Positions 14,352 to 22,945 of a DNA stretch of 31,657 nucleotides are shown here, in pieces. Source of the stretch: an uncultured Lachnospiraceae bacterium (GTDB lineage: Bacteria > Bacillota > Clostridia > Lachnospirales > Lachnospiraceae); NCBI GenBank assembly GCA_910586605.1, contig CAJUJR010000027.1, positions 1 to 31,657 on the forward strand, read 5' to 3'. The number at the start of each line of letters is the position of its first letter. Positions within the stretch are counted from its first letter, which is position 1. The position numbers were made by a program, and so were the translations under genes. The notes beneath the pieces were generated by a model. That model searched no databases. It worked only from the letters and a program-made list of their open reading frames with translations, and was not told the origin of the DNA.

Positions 14352-15542
14352 ATGGCTGGAAAAAGAGTTTTAACGGCACGCCTTGTTGTTGATATGATTG
14401 CGTCAGAAGATGTGCATACGTCGGATGGCCAGCTTTTATTTACAGAAGGGACGGTTTTAACAGAGGATATTATTGAGGCGTTAAAGGAGCATTCTGTCTT
14501 TGCAATCCGTATCAAGGTTGGGGAAGATGGCGTAACGCCTTTAATTGGGGAACATGTCTCAGAAGAGGGAAGGATAGAGATTATTGAGAAACCGGCTGAG
14601 AATCTTGAAGTGGATTTTGCACCGAAAGAGCCTCATCTGAAAGTGGATGTATCCGAAAAAAATCATTATGATGCGGTTAGGGAGACAAAAGAATACCAGG
14701 AGTTTACCGAGTCTTTTACGAAGTCGGTAGACCATTTGAAGGAATCCTTTAGCCGTGCCGTAGTGAAAAATGAAGAGATTGACAGCGAGGTGATTCTGGA
14801 AAATGTACAGGATGTTGTGTCAAAAAGCCGTAACAGCCTGCATATTCTGGACATGCTGCAGTGCATGAAAGGATATGATGATGTAACTTATGTCCATAGT
14901 ATGAATGTGGCGCTTTTGTCCAATGTGATTGGGCGTCTTGTTGTGCCGAAGATGTCAGAAGAGGATTTAGAAACCCTGACGCTTGCCGGACTTCTTTGCG
15001 ATATTGGTAAAATGATGATTCCTGATGATATATTACAGAAAAAAGAGCGTTTGACGCTGCCAGAGATGAATGTGGTAAAAACACATGTCCTGCATGGCAA
15101 TAATATTTTGCAGGGGATGAAACTGGACCCACGTATTCCAGAAGCTGCAATGCGCCATCATGAGCGGTGTGACGGGAGCGGATACCCGGGAGGCTACCAT
15201 ATGGGTCAGATTAGCCAGTTTTCAAGGATTATAGCAGTTGCAGACACATATGATGCGATGACATCGGACCGCCCATACAGGAAGGCTATTTGCCCATTTG
15301 AAGTAATCCGTATGTTTGAGGGAGACGGAAGGTTTAAATATGATGCAGAATTTTTCTGGCCGTTCCTTTCTACGGTTGTGCAGTCTCTGCTGAATACAAA
15401 AGTCTGCCTAAGCACAGGCGAGACAGGTACTGTTGTTATGATGAACACAGAAGAATTGTCAAAACCGTTAGTACGGGTAGGGGATACATACCATGATTTG
15501 GCAAGGGAACGTTCAATAACCATTGACAGAATAGCAGATTAG
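14352..15542 (+). CDS. HD-GYP domain protein with a substituted HD motif
   Basis: A 396-residue protein related to cyclic-di-GMP phosphodiesterases. Residues 1-110 are an unassigned N-terminal region. Residues 175-340 form the HD-GYP domain. His182 (HSMN), the pair His269-His270 (RHHERCDGSG) and Gly277-Tyr278-Pro279 are present. The metal-binding His of the HD pair is replaced by Cys: LLCDIGK, Cys216-Asp217, encoded by TGC. A late ADTYDAMTSDRPYR motif is normal. A C-terminal segment of about 55 residues (LSTGETGTVVMMN) looks like the usual beta-rich tail. ATGGAGGG lies just before the ATG. It sits between purB and purA. Whether it still hydrolyses c-di-GMP is uncertain. Confidence 0.88.
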   Translation: MAGKRVLTARLVVDMIASEDVHTSDGQLLFTEGTVLTEDIIEALKEHSVFAIRIKVGEDGVTPLIGEHVSEEGRIEIIEKPAENLEVDFAPKEPHLKVDVSEKNHYDAVRETKEYQEFTESFTKSVDHLKESFSRAVVKNEEIDSEVILENVQDVVSKSRNSLHILDMLQCMKGYDDVTYVHSMNVALLSNVIGRLVVPKMSEEDLETLTLAGLLCDIGKMMIPDDILQKKERLTLPEMNVVKTHVLHGNNILQGMKLDPRIPEAAMRHHERCDGSGYPGGYHMGQISQFSRIIAVADTYDAMTSDRPYRKAICPFEVIRMFEGDGRFKYDAEFFWPFLSTVVQSLLNTKVCLSTGETGTVVMMNTEELSKPLVRVGDTYHDLARERSITIDRIAD

Positions 15543-15555
15543 GTTATACTTGTTA

Positions 15556-15612
15556 AGGGACTGTCAATCATTAACTTAAACTTATTAAGTAGTTAGTTTG
15601 TTGACAATCCCT
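15556..15612 (+). other. Long hairpin upstream of purA
   Basis: AGGGACTGTCAA (15556-15567) pairs with TTGACAATCCCT (15601-15612) at 11 of 12 positions. The intervening bases form an inner stem (15574-15579 with 15585-15590). No T-run follows, so this is not a normal terminator. The TTGACA at 15601-15606 could also act as a -35 hexamer, with a poor TATTTC at 15624-15629. It begins 14 bases after the HD-GYP stop. Confidence 0.6.
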
Positions 15613-15691
15613 AATGAAAAAGTTATTTCTGTGTAATGTTTTTATTGCATAGGATTAGGCTGCAAAATGCAGCGGAATGGAGGAATGGATT

Positions 15692-16969
15692 ATGGTAACA
15701 GCTATCGTTGGAGCGAACTGGGGAGATGAAGGTAAGGGCAAGATAACGGATATGCTTGGGGAAGAGTCCGATATTGTGGTACGTTTTCAGGGAGGAAGCA
15801 ATGCAGGCCATACAATTATCAATGATTATGGGAAGTTTGCGCTGCACCTGCTGCCGTCAGGGGTATTTTATAACCATACGGTAAGCATTATTGGAAATGG
15901 TGTTGCATTAAATATCCCATATCTTTGTGATGAGATTAAATCATTAGTGGAGCGGGGCGTACCTCAGCCGAAAGTACTTGTTTCTGACCGGGCACAGATT
16001 TTGATGCCGTATCATGTGGCATTTGACAAGTATGAGGAAGAGCGCCTTGGCAAAAAATCTTTTGGTTCAACAAAATCAGGAATTGCTCCATTCTATTCAG
16101 ATAAATATGCAAAGATTGGCATCCAGGTTTCGGAATTGTTTAATGATGACATTTTAGGGGATAAGGTTGAGAGCATTTGTGCACAGAAAAATGTTATCTT
16201 AAAGCACTTGTACCATAAAAAGGAGCTGGAAGTTGGAAAGCTGTTAGATACGCTGCATGAGTACCGGGATATGGTTGCCCCATATGTATGCGATGTTTCA
16301 GCTTATTTAAGGAAAGCGATTGCCGATGGGAAAAATATATTGCTGGAAGGGCAGCTTGGTTCATTAAAAGACCCAGACCACGGAATTTACCCAATGGTTA
16401 CTTCTTCTTCTACATTGGCTGCATATGGTGCGGTTGGCGCAGGAATCCCGCCATATGAAATTAAAAAGATTGTGACGGTAGTAAAAGCTTATTCCAGTGC
16501 AGTTGGCGCAGGCGAATTTGTCAGTGAGATTTTGGATGAGAAAGAAGCAGATGAACTTCGGAAACATGGCGGCGACAGTGGGGAGTATGGAGCTACAACA
16601 GGACGCCCACGCCGTATGGGATGGTTTGATACGGTTGCAAGCCGTTATGGCTGCCAGATCCAAGGCGCTACAGATGTTGTCCTTACTGCTGTAGACTGCC
16701 TTGATTACCTGAAAGAGATTCCGGTATGTACGGGATATGAAATTGACGGAAAAGTAGAGAAGGAATTTCCGGTTACGGCAAAGCTTGCAAATGCAAAACC
16801 AGTCCTGGAAGTGCTTCCGGGATGGAATTGTGATATTAGTGGAATCAAGGAGTACAGCCAGCTTCCGGAAAACTGCAAGAAATATATTGAATTTATTGAA
16901 AAGGAGATTGGCGTACCGGTTACAATGGTATCAAATGGCCCTAAGAGGAGCGACATCATTTATCGTTAG
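15692..16969 (+). CDS. purA: Adenylosuccinate synthetase
   Basis: A 425-residue GTP-dependent ligase that joins IMP and aspartate to make adenylosuccinate, the first step to AMP. The N-terminal phosphate-binding loop GANWGDEGKGKITD (residues 7-20) with its catalytic Asp, the FQGGSNAGHTI motif with catalytic His, and GATTGRPRRMGWFD near residue 300 are all conserved. I use ATG 15692 (MVTAIVGANWGDEGKG), eight bases after GGAGG; an ATG at 15677 overlaps the ribosome binding site and would add five residues. The length fits the family. A 149-base gap with a long hairpin precedes it, so it may have its own promoter. Confidence 0.97.
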   Translation: MVTAIVGANWGDEGKGKITDMLGEESDIVVRFQGGSNAGHTIINDYGKFALHLLPSGVFYNHTVSIIGNGVALNIPYLCDEIKSLVERGVPQPKVLVSDRAQILMPYHVAFDKYEEERLGKKSFGSTKSGIAPFYSDKYAKIGIQVSELFNDDILGDKVESICAQKNVILKHLYHKKELEVGKLLDTLHEYRDMVAPYVCDVSAYLRKAIADGKNILLEGQLGSLKDPDHGIYPMVTSSSTLAAYGAVGAGIPPYEIKKIVTVVKAYSSAVGAGEFVSEILDEKEADELRKHGGDSGEYGATTGRPRRMGWFDTVASRYGCQIQGATDVVLTAVDCLDYLKEIPVCTGYEIDGKVEKEFPVTAKLANAKPVLEVLPGWNCDISGIKEYSQLPENCKKYIEFIEKEIGVPVTMVSNGPKRSDIIYR

Positions 16970-16999
16970 GAACTAGACAGTTCATTAGGTTGGAGAAAG

Positions 17000-19552
17000 A
17001 TGAATTATAGCCAGCAGGAAATTAAAAAAAAGCAAGAGAAAATAATATCAAAATCGGGAAAGATGAAGTACCGAATCAGAGGATGGATAGCGTATTGCTC
17101 CGGTATCGGGGCAATTACGCTTCTTTTGCTGTTTATCTTTGGATTGGCAGGGGCAGTCCGCGGGGTTGTTGACAGTGCCCCAGGGGCAGAAGAAATTGAC
17201 ATTATGACGGCAGGGCAGCCAAGTGAAATTTATGACAGCTGTGGAAATATAATCCAGGTGCTTGCCGCGCAGGATTTAGCATATGAATATGCTTCGGTTG
17301 ACCAGATTCCTGAAATTGTGCAGCGCGCATTTATTTCGGCAGAAGACAGGCGTTTTTATGAGCACCATGGAGTAGATATGCTGGGAATCCTGCAGTCTGT
17401 CTATTCTGGCGTGATGGGGGAAAAAGAGAAATTAAAAAGCAAAACAATTACGCAGCAGCTAATCCAGAACCAGATATTAAATGGAAATGATAATGCAACA
17501 TTCCTTGGCCGTTGTACAAGGGAAATCCAGGAACAGTATCTGGCGATAGAGCTAGAGGAGGATTTGGATAAGGGACAGATTTTAGAATATTATCTGAATA
17601 CAGTAAATATGGGGCAGAATATTATGGGGGTGCAGGCCGCTGCCACAAGATATTTTGACAAAGATATTGAGGATGTGAATGTGTCAGAGGCAACTGTTCT
17701 TGCGGCGATTGTTTCCGACCCTGAAAAATATAGCCCCGTTTCGCAACAGGAGAATAATTCCCGGAGGCGGAAAGACGTATTAAAAGCAATGTTAGAGGCG
17801 AGATATATTTCAGAAGAAGAGTATGAAGATGCATTAGGGGATGACGTTTATTTACGGATTCAGAATGTGGACAGCATAAAAGCATATGGGATAAAAGATA
17901 CAGACTCGTATTATGCAGATGCTGTAAATACCCAAGTAATCCGGGATTTAAAGGAAAAGCTGGGGTATTCCCAGACCGAGGCATATAATGTGCTGTATCA
18001 TGGCGGATTGAAAATTTTTTCATGCCAGGATTCTTCTTTACAAGAAATTTGCGATGAAGTGATAAATTCAGACCAATATTATCCACAGACAGCACGTTCC
18101 TACTTGTCCTATTATCTTGCTGTCAGCCAGGGAGGCGACAAAAGGGAGTACAGTGAGATTGATGTAAAAAACTATTTTTATGAGGACAAAGGGAAAAAAA
18201 TTTCCCTATATTTCAATAAAGCAGGGAAACCGAAAAAATATATCAGAGAATTTAAAAAGGCTGTGTTAAAAGAAGGCGGTGAAGTGATTGCTGAAAAATT
18301 ACAGCTGATTAAACAGCCACAGGCTTCTTTTGTGCTGATAGAGCAGGCTACCGGGCAAGTTAAGGCCGTTGTCGGCGGACGCGGGCAAAAAGAAGCGAAT
18401 ACAGATGTAAACCGTGCAATGGAGTTAAAGCGCCAGCCAGGCTCTTCCCTTGCTATGCTGTCAACTTATGCTCCGGCGTTGGATACAGCAGGCATTACGC
18501 TTGGGAATGTAGAGGATGACACGGCATATTTTTATCCAGGGACAAACACACAAGTCAGGAAGTGGGAAGGAAGCCCATATCATGGGCTGATGACATTGCG
18601 TGAGGCGATTAAAGGCTCTGAGAATATTCCTGCTGTTAAGACGCTGGAAAAAGTTTCGGTACAGACAGGATATGAATTTTTAAAGAAGTTTTCATTAACT
18701 ACGATTATTGAGCAAAAGAAAAGCGAGGATGGACAGGTATATACGGATTTACAATTGCAGCTTGCCTTAGGGGAGTTAAATGAAGGCGTTACAAACCTGG
18801 AACTGACGGCAGCCTATGCGGCGATTGCCGGGCGCGGGGTATATAGGAAACCTGCTTTTTATACAAAGATTATTGACCGCTATGGAAATGTCCTTTTGGA
18901 AAATGAAAGGGAACCAAAAAGAATTTTAAAGGAAAGCACCGCCTGGCTCCTGACAGATGCAATGGAAGACGCGGTGAAAAAGGGAACGGGGCAGCCGGCG
19001 CAGTTTGACAGTTTAAAGAATCTGTCGCAGGCTGGGAATGTTGGATATACAGAGGAAAGTACAGATTACTGGTTTGAAGGCTTTACGCCGTTTTATACCG
19101 CAGGAATCTGGGTTGGAAGGGATGAAAATACCAGTCAGGAACGCTCTGAGGCTCATATTGCTATCTGGAAAGAAATTATGGAACGAGTCCATAAAAAAGA
19201 AAAAAAGACAAAAGGGAATTTCCGTATTCCGGATGGGGTTCTTTCAACCTGGATTTGCAGTAAATGCGGAAACCGTGCCGTACAGGGGCTGTGCGATGAG
19301 GCGATGGGCAGCGATATTGTAACGAAAGAGTATTTTGTAAAGGGAACAGAGCCACAGAGGAATTGTGACTGCCATGTTAAATATGCGTTCTGTAAAGAAA
19401 GCGGGATGCTTGCATCAGAATTGTGCCCGGAAGAGGAACGTTTTTATAAGGTGCTGTTAAAAAAAGATGAGGTGGCGCGGACAGATGATTACTTAAATAC
19501 AGTAGAACAGAATATGGGGACAGAAATTTGTGATCTGCAGCACCAAAAATGA
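17000..19552 (+). CDS. Class A penicillin-binding protein with degenerate transpeptidase motifs
   Basis: An 850-residue bifunctional-type peptidoglycan synthase. There is a basic cytoplasmic N-terminus, one membrane helix near residues 33-54, then a GT51 glycosyltransferase domain (about 75-260). Its catalytic Glu115 (EDRRFYEHHGVD) and second Glu (REIQEQYLAIELE, 175-178) are intact, and SKTITQQL replaces the usual GGSTITQQL. The transpeptidase domain (about 425-735) aligns well in outline, but SxxK reads SSLA (Ser482 to Ala485) and KTG reads NVG (680-682); SxN (Ser540-Asn542) remains. The C-terminus is a Cys-rich tail seen in clostridial PBPs. It probably polymerises glycan without cross-linking, and may not bind beta-lactams. 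Confidence 0.9.
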   Translation: MNYSQQEIKKKQEKIISKSGKMKYRIRGWIAYCSGIGAITLLLLFIFGLAGAVRGVVDSAPGAEEIDIMTAGQPSEIYDSCGNIIQVLAAQDLAYEYASVDQIPEIVQRAFISAEDRRFYEHHGVDMLGILQSVYSGVMGEKEKLKSKTITQQLIQNQILNGNDNATFLGRCTREIQEQYLAIELEEDLDKGQILEYYLNTVNMGQNIMGVQAAATRYFDKDIEDVNVSEATVLAAIVSDPEKYSPVSQQENNSRRRKDVLKAMLEARYISEEEYEDALGDDVYLRIQNVDSIKAYGIKDTDSYYADAVNTQVIRDLKEKLGYSQTEAYNVLYHGGLKIFSCQDSSLQEICDEVINSDQYYPQTARSYLSYYLAVSQGGDKREYSEIDVKNYFYEDKGKKISLYFNKAGKPKKYIREFKKAVLKEGGEVIAEKLQLIKQPQASFVLIEQATGQVKAVVGGRGQKEANTDVNRAMELKRQPGSSLAMLSTYAPALDTAGITLGNVEDDTAYFYPGTNTQVRKWEGSPYHGLMTLREAIKGSENIPAVKTLEKVSVQTGYEFLKKFSLTTIIEQKKSEDGQVYTDLQLQLALGELNEGVTNLELTAAYAAIAGRGVYRKPAFYTKIIDRYGNVLLENEREPKRILKESTAWLLTDAMEDAVKKGTGQPAQFDSLKNLSQAGNVGYTEESTDYWFEGFTPFYTAGIWVGRDENTSQERSEAHIAIWKEIMERVHKKEKKTKGNFRIPDGVLSTWICSKCGNRAVQGLCDEAMGSDIVTKEYFVKGTEPQRNCDCHVKYAFCKESGMLASELCPEEERFYKVLLKKDEVARTDDYLNTVEQNMGTEICDLQHQK

Positions 19553-19577
19553 GGAAAGCGCTTTTCAGGCATACTCT

Positions 19578-19606
19578 AGGGCACCAGCGTAAGCGGTGCC
19601 CTTTTA
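19578..19606 (+). terminator. Intrinsic terminator after the PBP gene
   Basis: AGGGCACC (19578-19585) pairs with GGTGCCCT (19595-19602) around a 9-base loop and is followed by TTTTATAATATTTT. It ends the plus-strand transcript and touches the stop codon of the convergent DUF3881-type gene. Confidence 0.85.
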
Positions 19607-20488
19607 TAATATTTTCTGGAAATCGGCATGTCCCTGCATCCAGATAACCCCCTTAAAGCGGCGGCCAATCATAGGCTCGCCCAATAAATCCAGCTTGTTG
19701 ATGCATACGGTAATCAGGATATCGTTGCAGTTTAAGAGCATTAGGCAGACCTCTTCATTTGTATAGGTATTTGAAATAACAGACCAGTTTACAATAGTCC
19801 CTAAAATAGAGTAATGATCGGATTCAGAGCCATATGGGATAAAACTGGTTTCAACAAGGGAATATAAATCCTCTTCCTGGATCCGGTTGTGTATTTTAGC
19901 GGAAATATCAATATCTTCCAAGGTAAGGTCGTCAATTGCGTTTTGGTCGCCGCTTTTTGCCCGGGCAATCAGCCGGTTTCTTCGCTGGTAACGTATATTG
20001 CGCTGTTTTTGCGTATATGTATCGTGATAGACGCCAAGCAGTACGGTTCCATTCAGGGAGAGGCCAGACAGGGTAAGCTTTGCCTTGTGAGGGAGGTTGT
20101 CCTCTGAGTGAAGCCCTAAATATTCTACTGCATTCTGAAGATAAAAAATCATGGAAATACCAAGCCGTAAGTCATCGCACATCCCGGTAAAGGCATTTGT
20201 ATCGACACGTTTATTTACAGTAATATCTTCTGAAGATGTAATTAAACGGCTTTCACAATATGGGAAATAATGCTCCATGTAAAAAAAGCCTTTCTCGTCA
20301 TATTCCCCACGGAGGGTAATGCCAATCTGTGAGCCAAATTCCATTGCAAATTCGGTGTAAATACAAGTTGGCGTAACCTGTATTTTTTTCTTTTTATCAG
20401 GCTGGTTCATAATCTTGCCAAGGATTGGCTCCAGTTCCTGGCGGGATTTTATATTGCTAAAGCCTATTGCGCGTAAAAATCGGTGCAT
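19604..20488 (-). CDS. DUF3881-type conserved protein
   Basis: A 294-residue soluble protein without signal or membrane segment. The opening MHRFLRAIGFSNIKSRQELE and the overall length recall DUF3881, a family found largely in Lachnospiraceae and of unknown function. I base this on recognition of the N-terminus and have no domain search. Features include YTEFAMEFGSQIGITLRGEYDE near residue 45, a basic stretch (KQRNIRYQRRNRLIARAKSGD) near residue 165, and acidic clusters. AAAGGA stands about ten bases before the ATG. It is a single-gene minus-strand unit between two plus-strand groups, with its own promoter. Confidence 0.65.
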   Translation of the reverse strand: MHRFLRAIGFSNIKSRQELEPILGKIMNQPDKKKKIQVTPTCIYTEFAMEFGSQIGITLRGEYDEKGFFYMEHYFPYCESRLITSSEDITVNKRVDTNAFTGMCDDLRLGISMIFYLQNAVEYLGLHSEDNLPHKAKLTLSGLSLNGTVLLGVYHDTYTQKQRNIRYQRRNRLIARAKSGDQNAIDDLTLEDIDISAKIHNRIQEEDLYSLVETSFIPYGSESDHYSILGTIVNWSVISNTYTNEEVCLMLLNCNDILITVCINKLDLLGEPMIGRRFKGVIWMQGHADFQKIL

Positions 20489-20531
20489 AGGATGAAGTTC
20501 CTTTCTGGTTATTCATTAATATGACTATGTT

Positions 20532-20561
20532 ACTATAAACAATATTAGCTGTAAATAGCAA
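20532..20561 (-). promoter_or_regulatory. Candidate promoter of the DUF3881-type gene
   Basis: On the minus strand TTGCTA (20561-20556) and TATAGT (20537-20532) are 18 bp apart, about 44 bases upstream of the start codon. The gap 20489-20745 holds this and the divergent degV promoter and nothing else that I can see. Confidence 0.5.
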
Positions 20562-20631
20562 CTTATTATTTATCATGGATAGTATTGCCGCCACAGTATA
20601 GGTAATCTTATTATTGTAAGGATTTTGGCAG

Positions 20632-20660
20632 TTGTATTTCAAAATAAATTCATATATAAT
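20632..20660 (+). promoter_or_regulatory. Candidate promoter of degV-proA
   Basis: TTGTAT (20632-20637) and a perfect TATAAT (20655-20660) lie 17 bp apart. The leader to the degV start is about 80 nt and shows no clear hairpin. Confidence 0.65.
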
Positions 20661-20745
20661 AGAGGAATTGAAGCAGTATTGTATTAGAAGGGGATTTATA
20701 GGGAAGCAAGTTATATAAAATAATCTTTGATTGTAAGAGGTGAGT

Positions 20746-21624
20746 ATGAGCAAAATCAGTGTCATGACAGATAGTAACAGCGGAATTACACAAAAGCAGG
20801 CAGCAGATTTGGGAGTAAAGGTATTGCCAATGCCATTTCTGATTGATGGCGAGACTTATTTTGAAGATATTAATTTAACGCATGAGGAGTTTTACAAGAG
20901 GCTTAAACAGGATGTTGCGATTTCAACATCGCAGCCTTCCCCAGAAGCAGTTATGCAGGCATGGGAAGAGCTTTTAGAGGAGTCAGATAGTGTTGTCTAT
21001 ATCCCTATGTCAAGCGGGCTGTCGGGTTCCTGCCAGACAGCAAAGCTTCTTGCGCAGGAATATGATGGAAGAGTCCAAGTTGTTGACAACCAGAGGATTT
21101 CTGTAACCCAGAGCCAGGCGGTAAAGGATGCAAAGGAGCTATGCGGAACTGGGATGACGGCAGAAGAAATTAAGGATTACCTGGAACAGGTTAAGTTTGA
21201 TTCCAGCATTTATATCATGTTAGATACGTTAAAATATCTGAGGAAAGGCGGCAGGATTACACCGGCTGCCGCTGCGCTTGGTTCGGCGCTCCGCTTAAAG
21301 CCGGTTTTGCAGATTCAGGGAGAAAAACTGGATGCTTTTACCGTGGCACGTACAAAAAAGCAAGGAGTCAGCAAAATGCTTACTGCGATGGAAAATGATG
21401 TAATAAACCGTTTTGGAGGCATGGAAAATGTTTCCGGTATCCATTTTGCAGTTGCCCATACGAATAATGAGGAGGCGGCAGAGGCCTTTATAGAAGAAAT
21501 TAAGGGAAGGTTTGGCGTAACGTCCGTGGATATGGCGCCACTTTCTTTAAGCGTTTCCTGCCATATCGGGCCGGGGGCGCTTGCGATAGCATGTTCAAAA
21601 GCGATAGGAAGGCAGGTTGGATAA
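20746..21624 (+). CDS. DegV-family fatty-acid-binding protein
   Basis: A 292-residue cytoplasmic protein that, by family knowledge, binds a fatty acid and hands it to fatty-acid kinase FakA as a FakB-type subunit. The N-terminus MSKISVMTDSNSGITQKQAADLGVKVLPM, the motif STSQPSPEAV near residue 63, and LDTLKYLRKGGRITPAAAALGS near residue 160 are family marks. The final VSCHIGPGALAIA is the usual C-terminal signature. I chose ATG 20746 with AAGAGG five bases upstream over the GTG at 20740 that overlaps the ribosome binding site. It is followed one base later by proA, a tight arrangement implying translational coupling. No FakA gene is in the window. Confidence 0.9.
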   Translation: MSKISVMTDSNSGITQKQAADLGVKVLPMPFLIDGETYFEDINLTHEEFYKRLKQDVAISTSQPSPEAVMQAWEELLEESDSVVYIPMSSGLSGSCQTAKLLAQEYDGRVQVVDNQRISVTQSQAVKDAKELCGTGMTAEEIKDYLEQVKFDSSIYIMLDTLKYLRKGGRITPAAAALGSALRLKPVLQIQGEKLDAFTVARTKKQGVSKMLTAMENDVINRFGGMENVSGIHFAVAHTNNEEAAEAFIEEIKGRFGVTSVDMAPLSLSVSCHIGPGALAIACSKAIGRQVG

Positions 21625-21625
21625 A

Positions 21626-22876
21626 ATGGGGTATATAGAAGAACTGGGACGGAAGGCAGTTGCTGCGAAAAGCAGGATTGCAGCGGCGCCGGCAGGGGAA
21701 AAAAACAAGATTTTGGAAAAGATTGCAGAAATCTTACGGGAAAATAAAGAGGCGATTCTTTCTGAAAATGAAAAAGATATTGCCAAAGCAAAGGAAAATG
21801 GCATTACAGAGGTGATGGTTGACCGCCTGCGGCTAACGGACAGCCGTATTGACGGGATTGCGGACGCCTGCTTACAGCTTGTAAGCCTGGAAGACCCTGT
21901 TGGGGAGGTACTGTCTGGTTCAAACCGGCCAAATGGGATGCGCATTACAAAAATCAGGGTGCCGCTTGGGGTTGTGGGGATTATTTATGAATCGCGTCCA
22001 AATGTCACAGTAGATGCGGCGTCGCTTTGTTTAAAAAGCGGCAATGCCGCAATCCTGCGCGGAGGGAAAGAGGCGTTTCACTCAAACCGGATTTTAATGA
22101 AATTGATGCAGCGTGCATTGGAACTTTGTGGTTTTGTTCCAGAGACCGTCCAGCTTGTAGAAGATACTTCCAGGGATGTGGCAAACGAGATGATGCGGGC
22201 GAACCGGTATATTGACGTGCTGATTCCAAGAGGAGGGGCAGGGTTAATCCAGGCAGTTGCAAAAAATGCGACTGTGCCGGTGATTGAAACAGGGACAGGG
22301 AACTGCCATATTTATATTGATGGGACAGCAGATTTGGATATGGCTGTTTCGGTTACAGATAATGGGAAGACACAGCGGCCAAGCGTTTGTAATGCTCTGG
22401 AAACCTGCCTTGTCCATGAGGCCGTGGCAGAACAATTCCTTCCAAAGCTAAAGGATGCGCTGGATGCCCATCAGGTGCAAATCCGTGGCTGCAAAAGGAC
22501 AAAGCAGATTCTTGGAAACAGTGTAATCCTTGCCGCAGACGAAGATTATGCGGAAGAGTTTTTAGATTACATCCTTGCTGTGAAAGTAGTTGCTTCTATT
22601 GAGGAAGCAATTGGGCATATCAGGAAATATACAAGCGGCCATTCAGAGTGTATTATAACAAAGGACTATGGCAATGCAGAGCAGTTCCAGAAGGAAGTAG
22701 ATTCTGCATGTGTCTATGTGAATTGTTCTACCCGTTTTACAGATGGCGGAGAATTTGGGCTTGGGGCGGAAATTGGGATTTCTACCCAGAAACTTCATGT
22801 AAGGGGGCCAATGGGGCTTAGGGAATTGACGACACAGAAGTATTTGATTAATGGGAATGGACAGATCAGGGAATAA
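21626..22876 (+). CDS. proA: Glutamate-5-semialdehyde dehydrogenase
   Basis: A 416-residue gamma-glutamyl phosphate reductase. It reduces glutamyl-5-phosphate to the semialdehyde with NADPH in proline synthesis. The catalytic Cys lies in RPSVCNALETCLVH near residue 255. VPLGVVGIIYESRPNVTVDAA near residue 112 and GGEFGLGAEIGISTQKLHVRGPMGL at the C-terminus are ProA hallmarks. The ATG at 21626 is one base after the degV stop; a TTG at 21617 inside degV is less likely. No proB is nearby, so glutamate kinase must be encoded elsewhere. GGTTGG before the ATG is a weak ribosome site, consistent with coupling to degV. Confidence 0.96.
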   Translation: MGYIEELGRKAVAAKSRIAAAPAGEKNKILEKIAEILRENKEAILSENEKDIAKAKENGITEVMVDRLRLTDSRIDGIADACLQLVSLEDPVGEVLSGSNRPNGMRITKIRVPLGVVGIIYESRPNVTVDAASLCLKSGNAAILRGGKEAFHSNRILMKLMQRALELCGFVPETVQLVEDTSRDVANEMMRANRYIDVLIPRGGAGLIQAVAKNATVPVIETGTGNCHIYIDGTADLDMAVSVTDNGKTQRPSVCNALETCLVHEAVAEQFLPKLKDALDAHQVQIRGCKRTKQILGNSVILAADEDYAEEFLDYILAVKVVASIEEAIGHIRKYTSGHSECIITKDYGNAEQFQKEVDSACVYVNCSTRFTDGGEFGLGAEIGISTQKLHVRGPMGLRELTTQKYLINGNGQIRE

Positions 22877-22945
22877 GTTTTTTGTTTCAGGGATAGGCAG
22901 AAATTTTTGGAATCTTGGGCGTTTTGTGTAGATTGGAGGGAAGAA

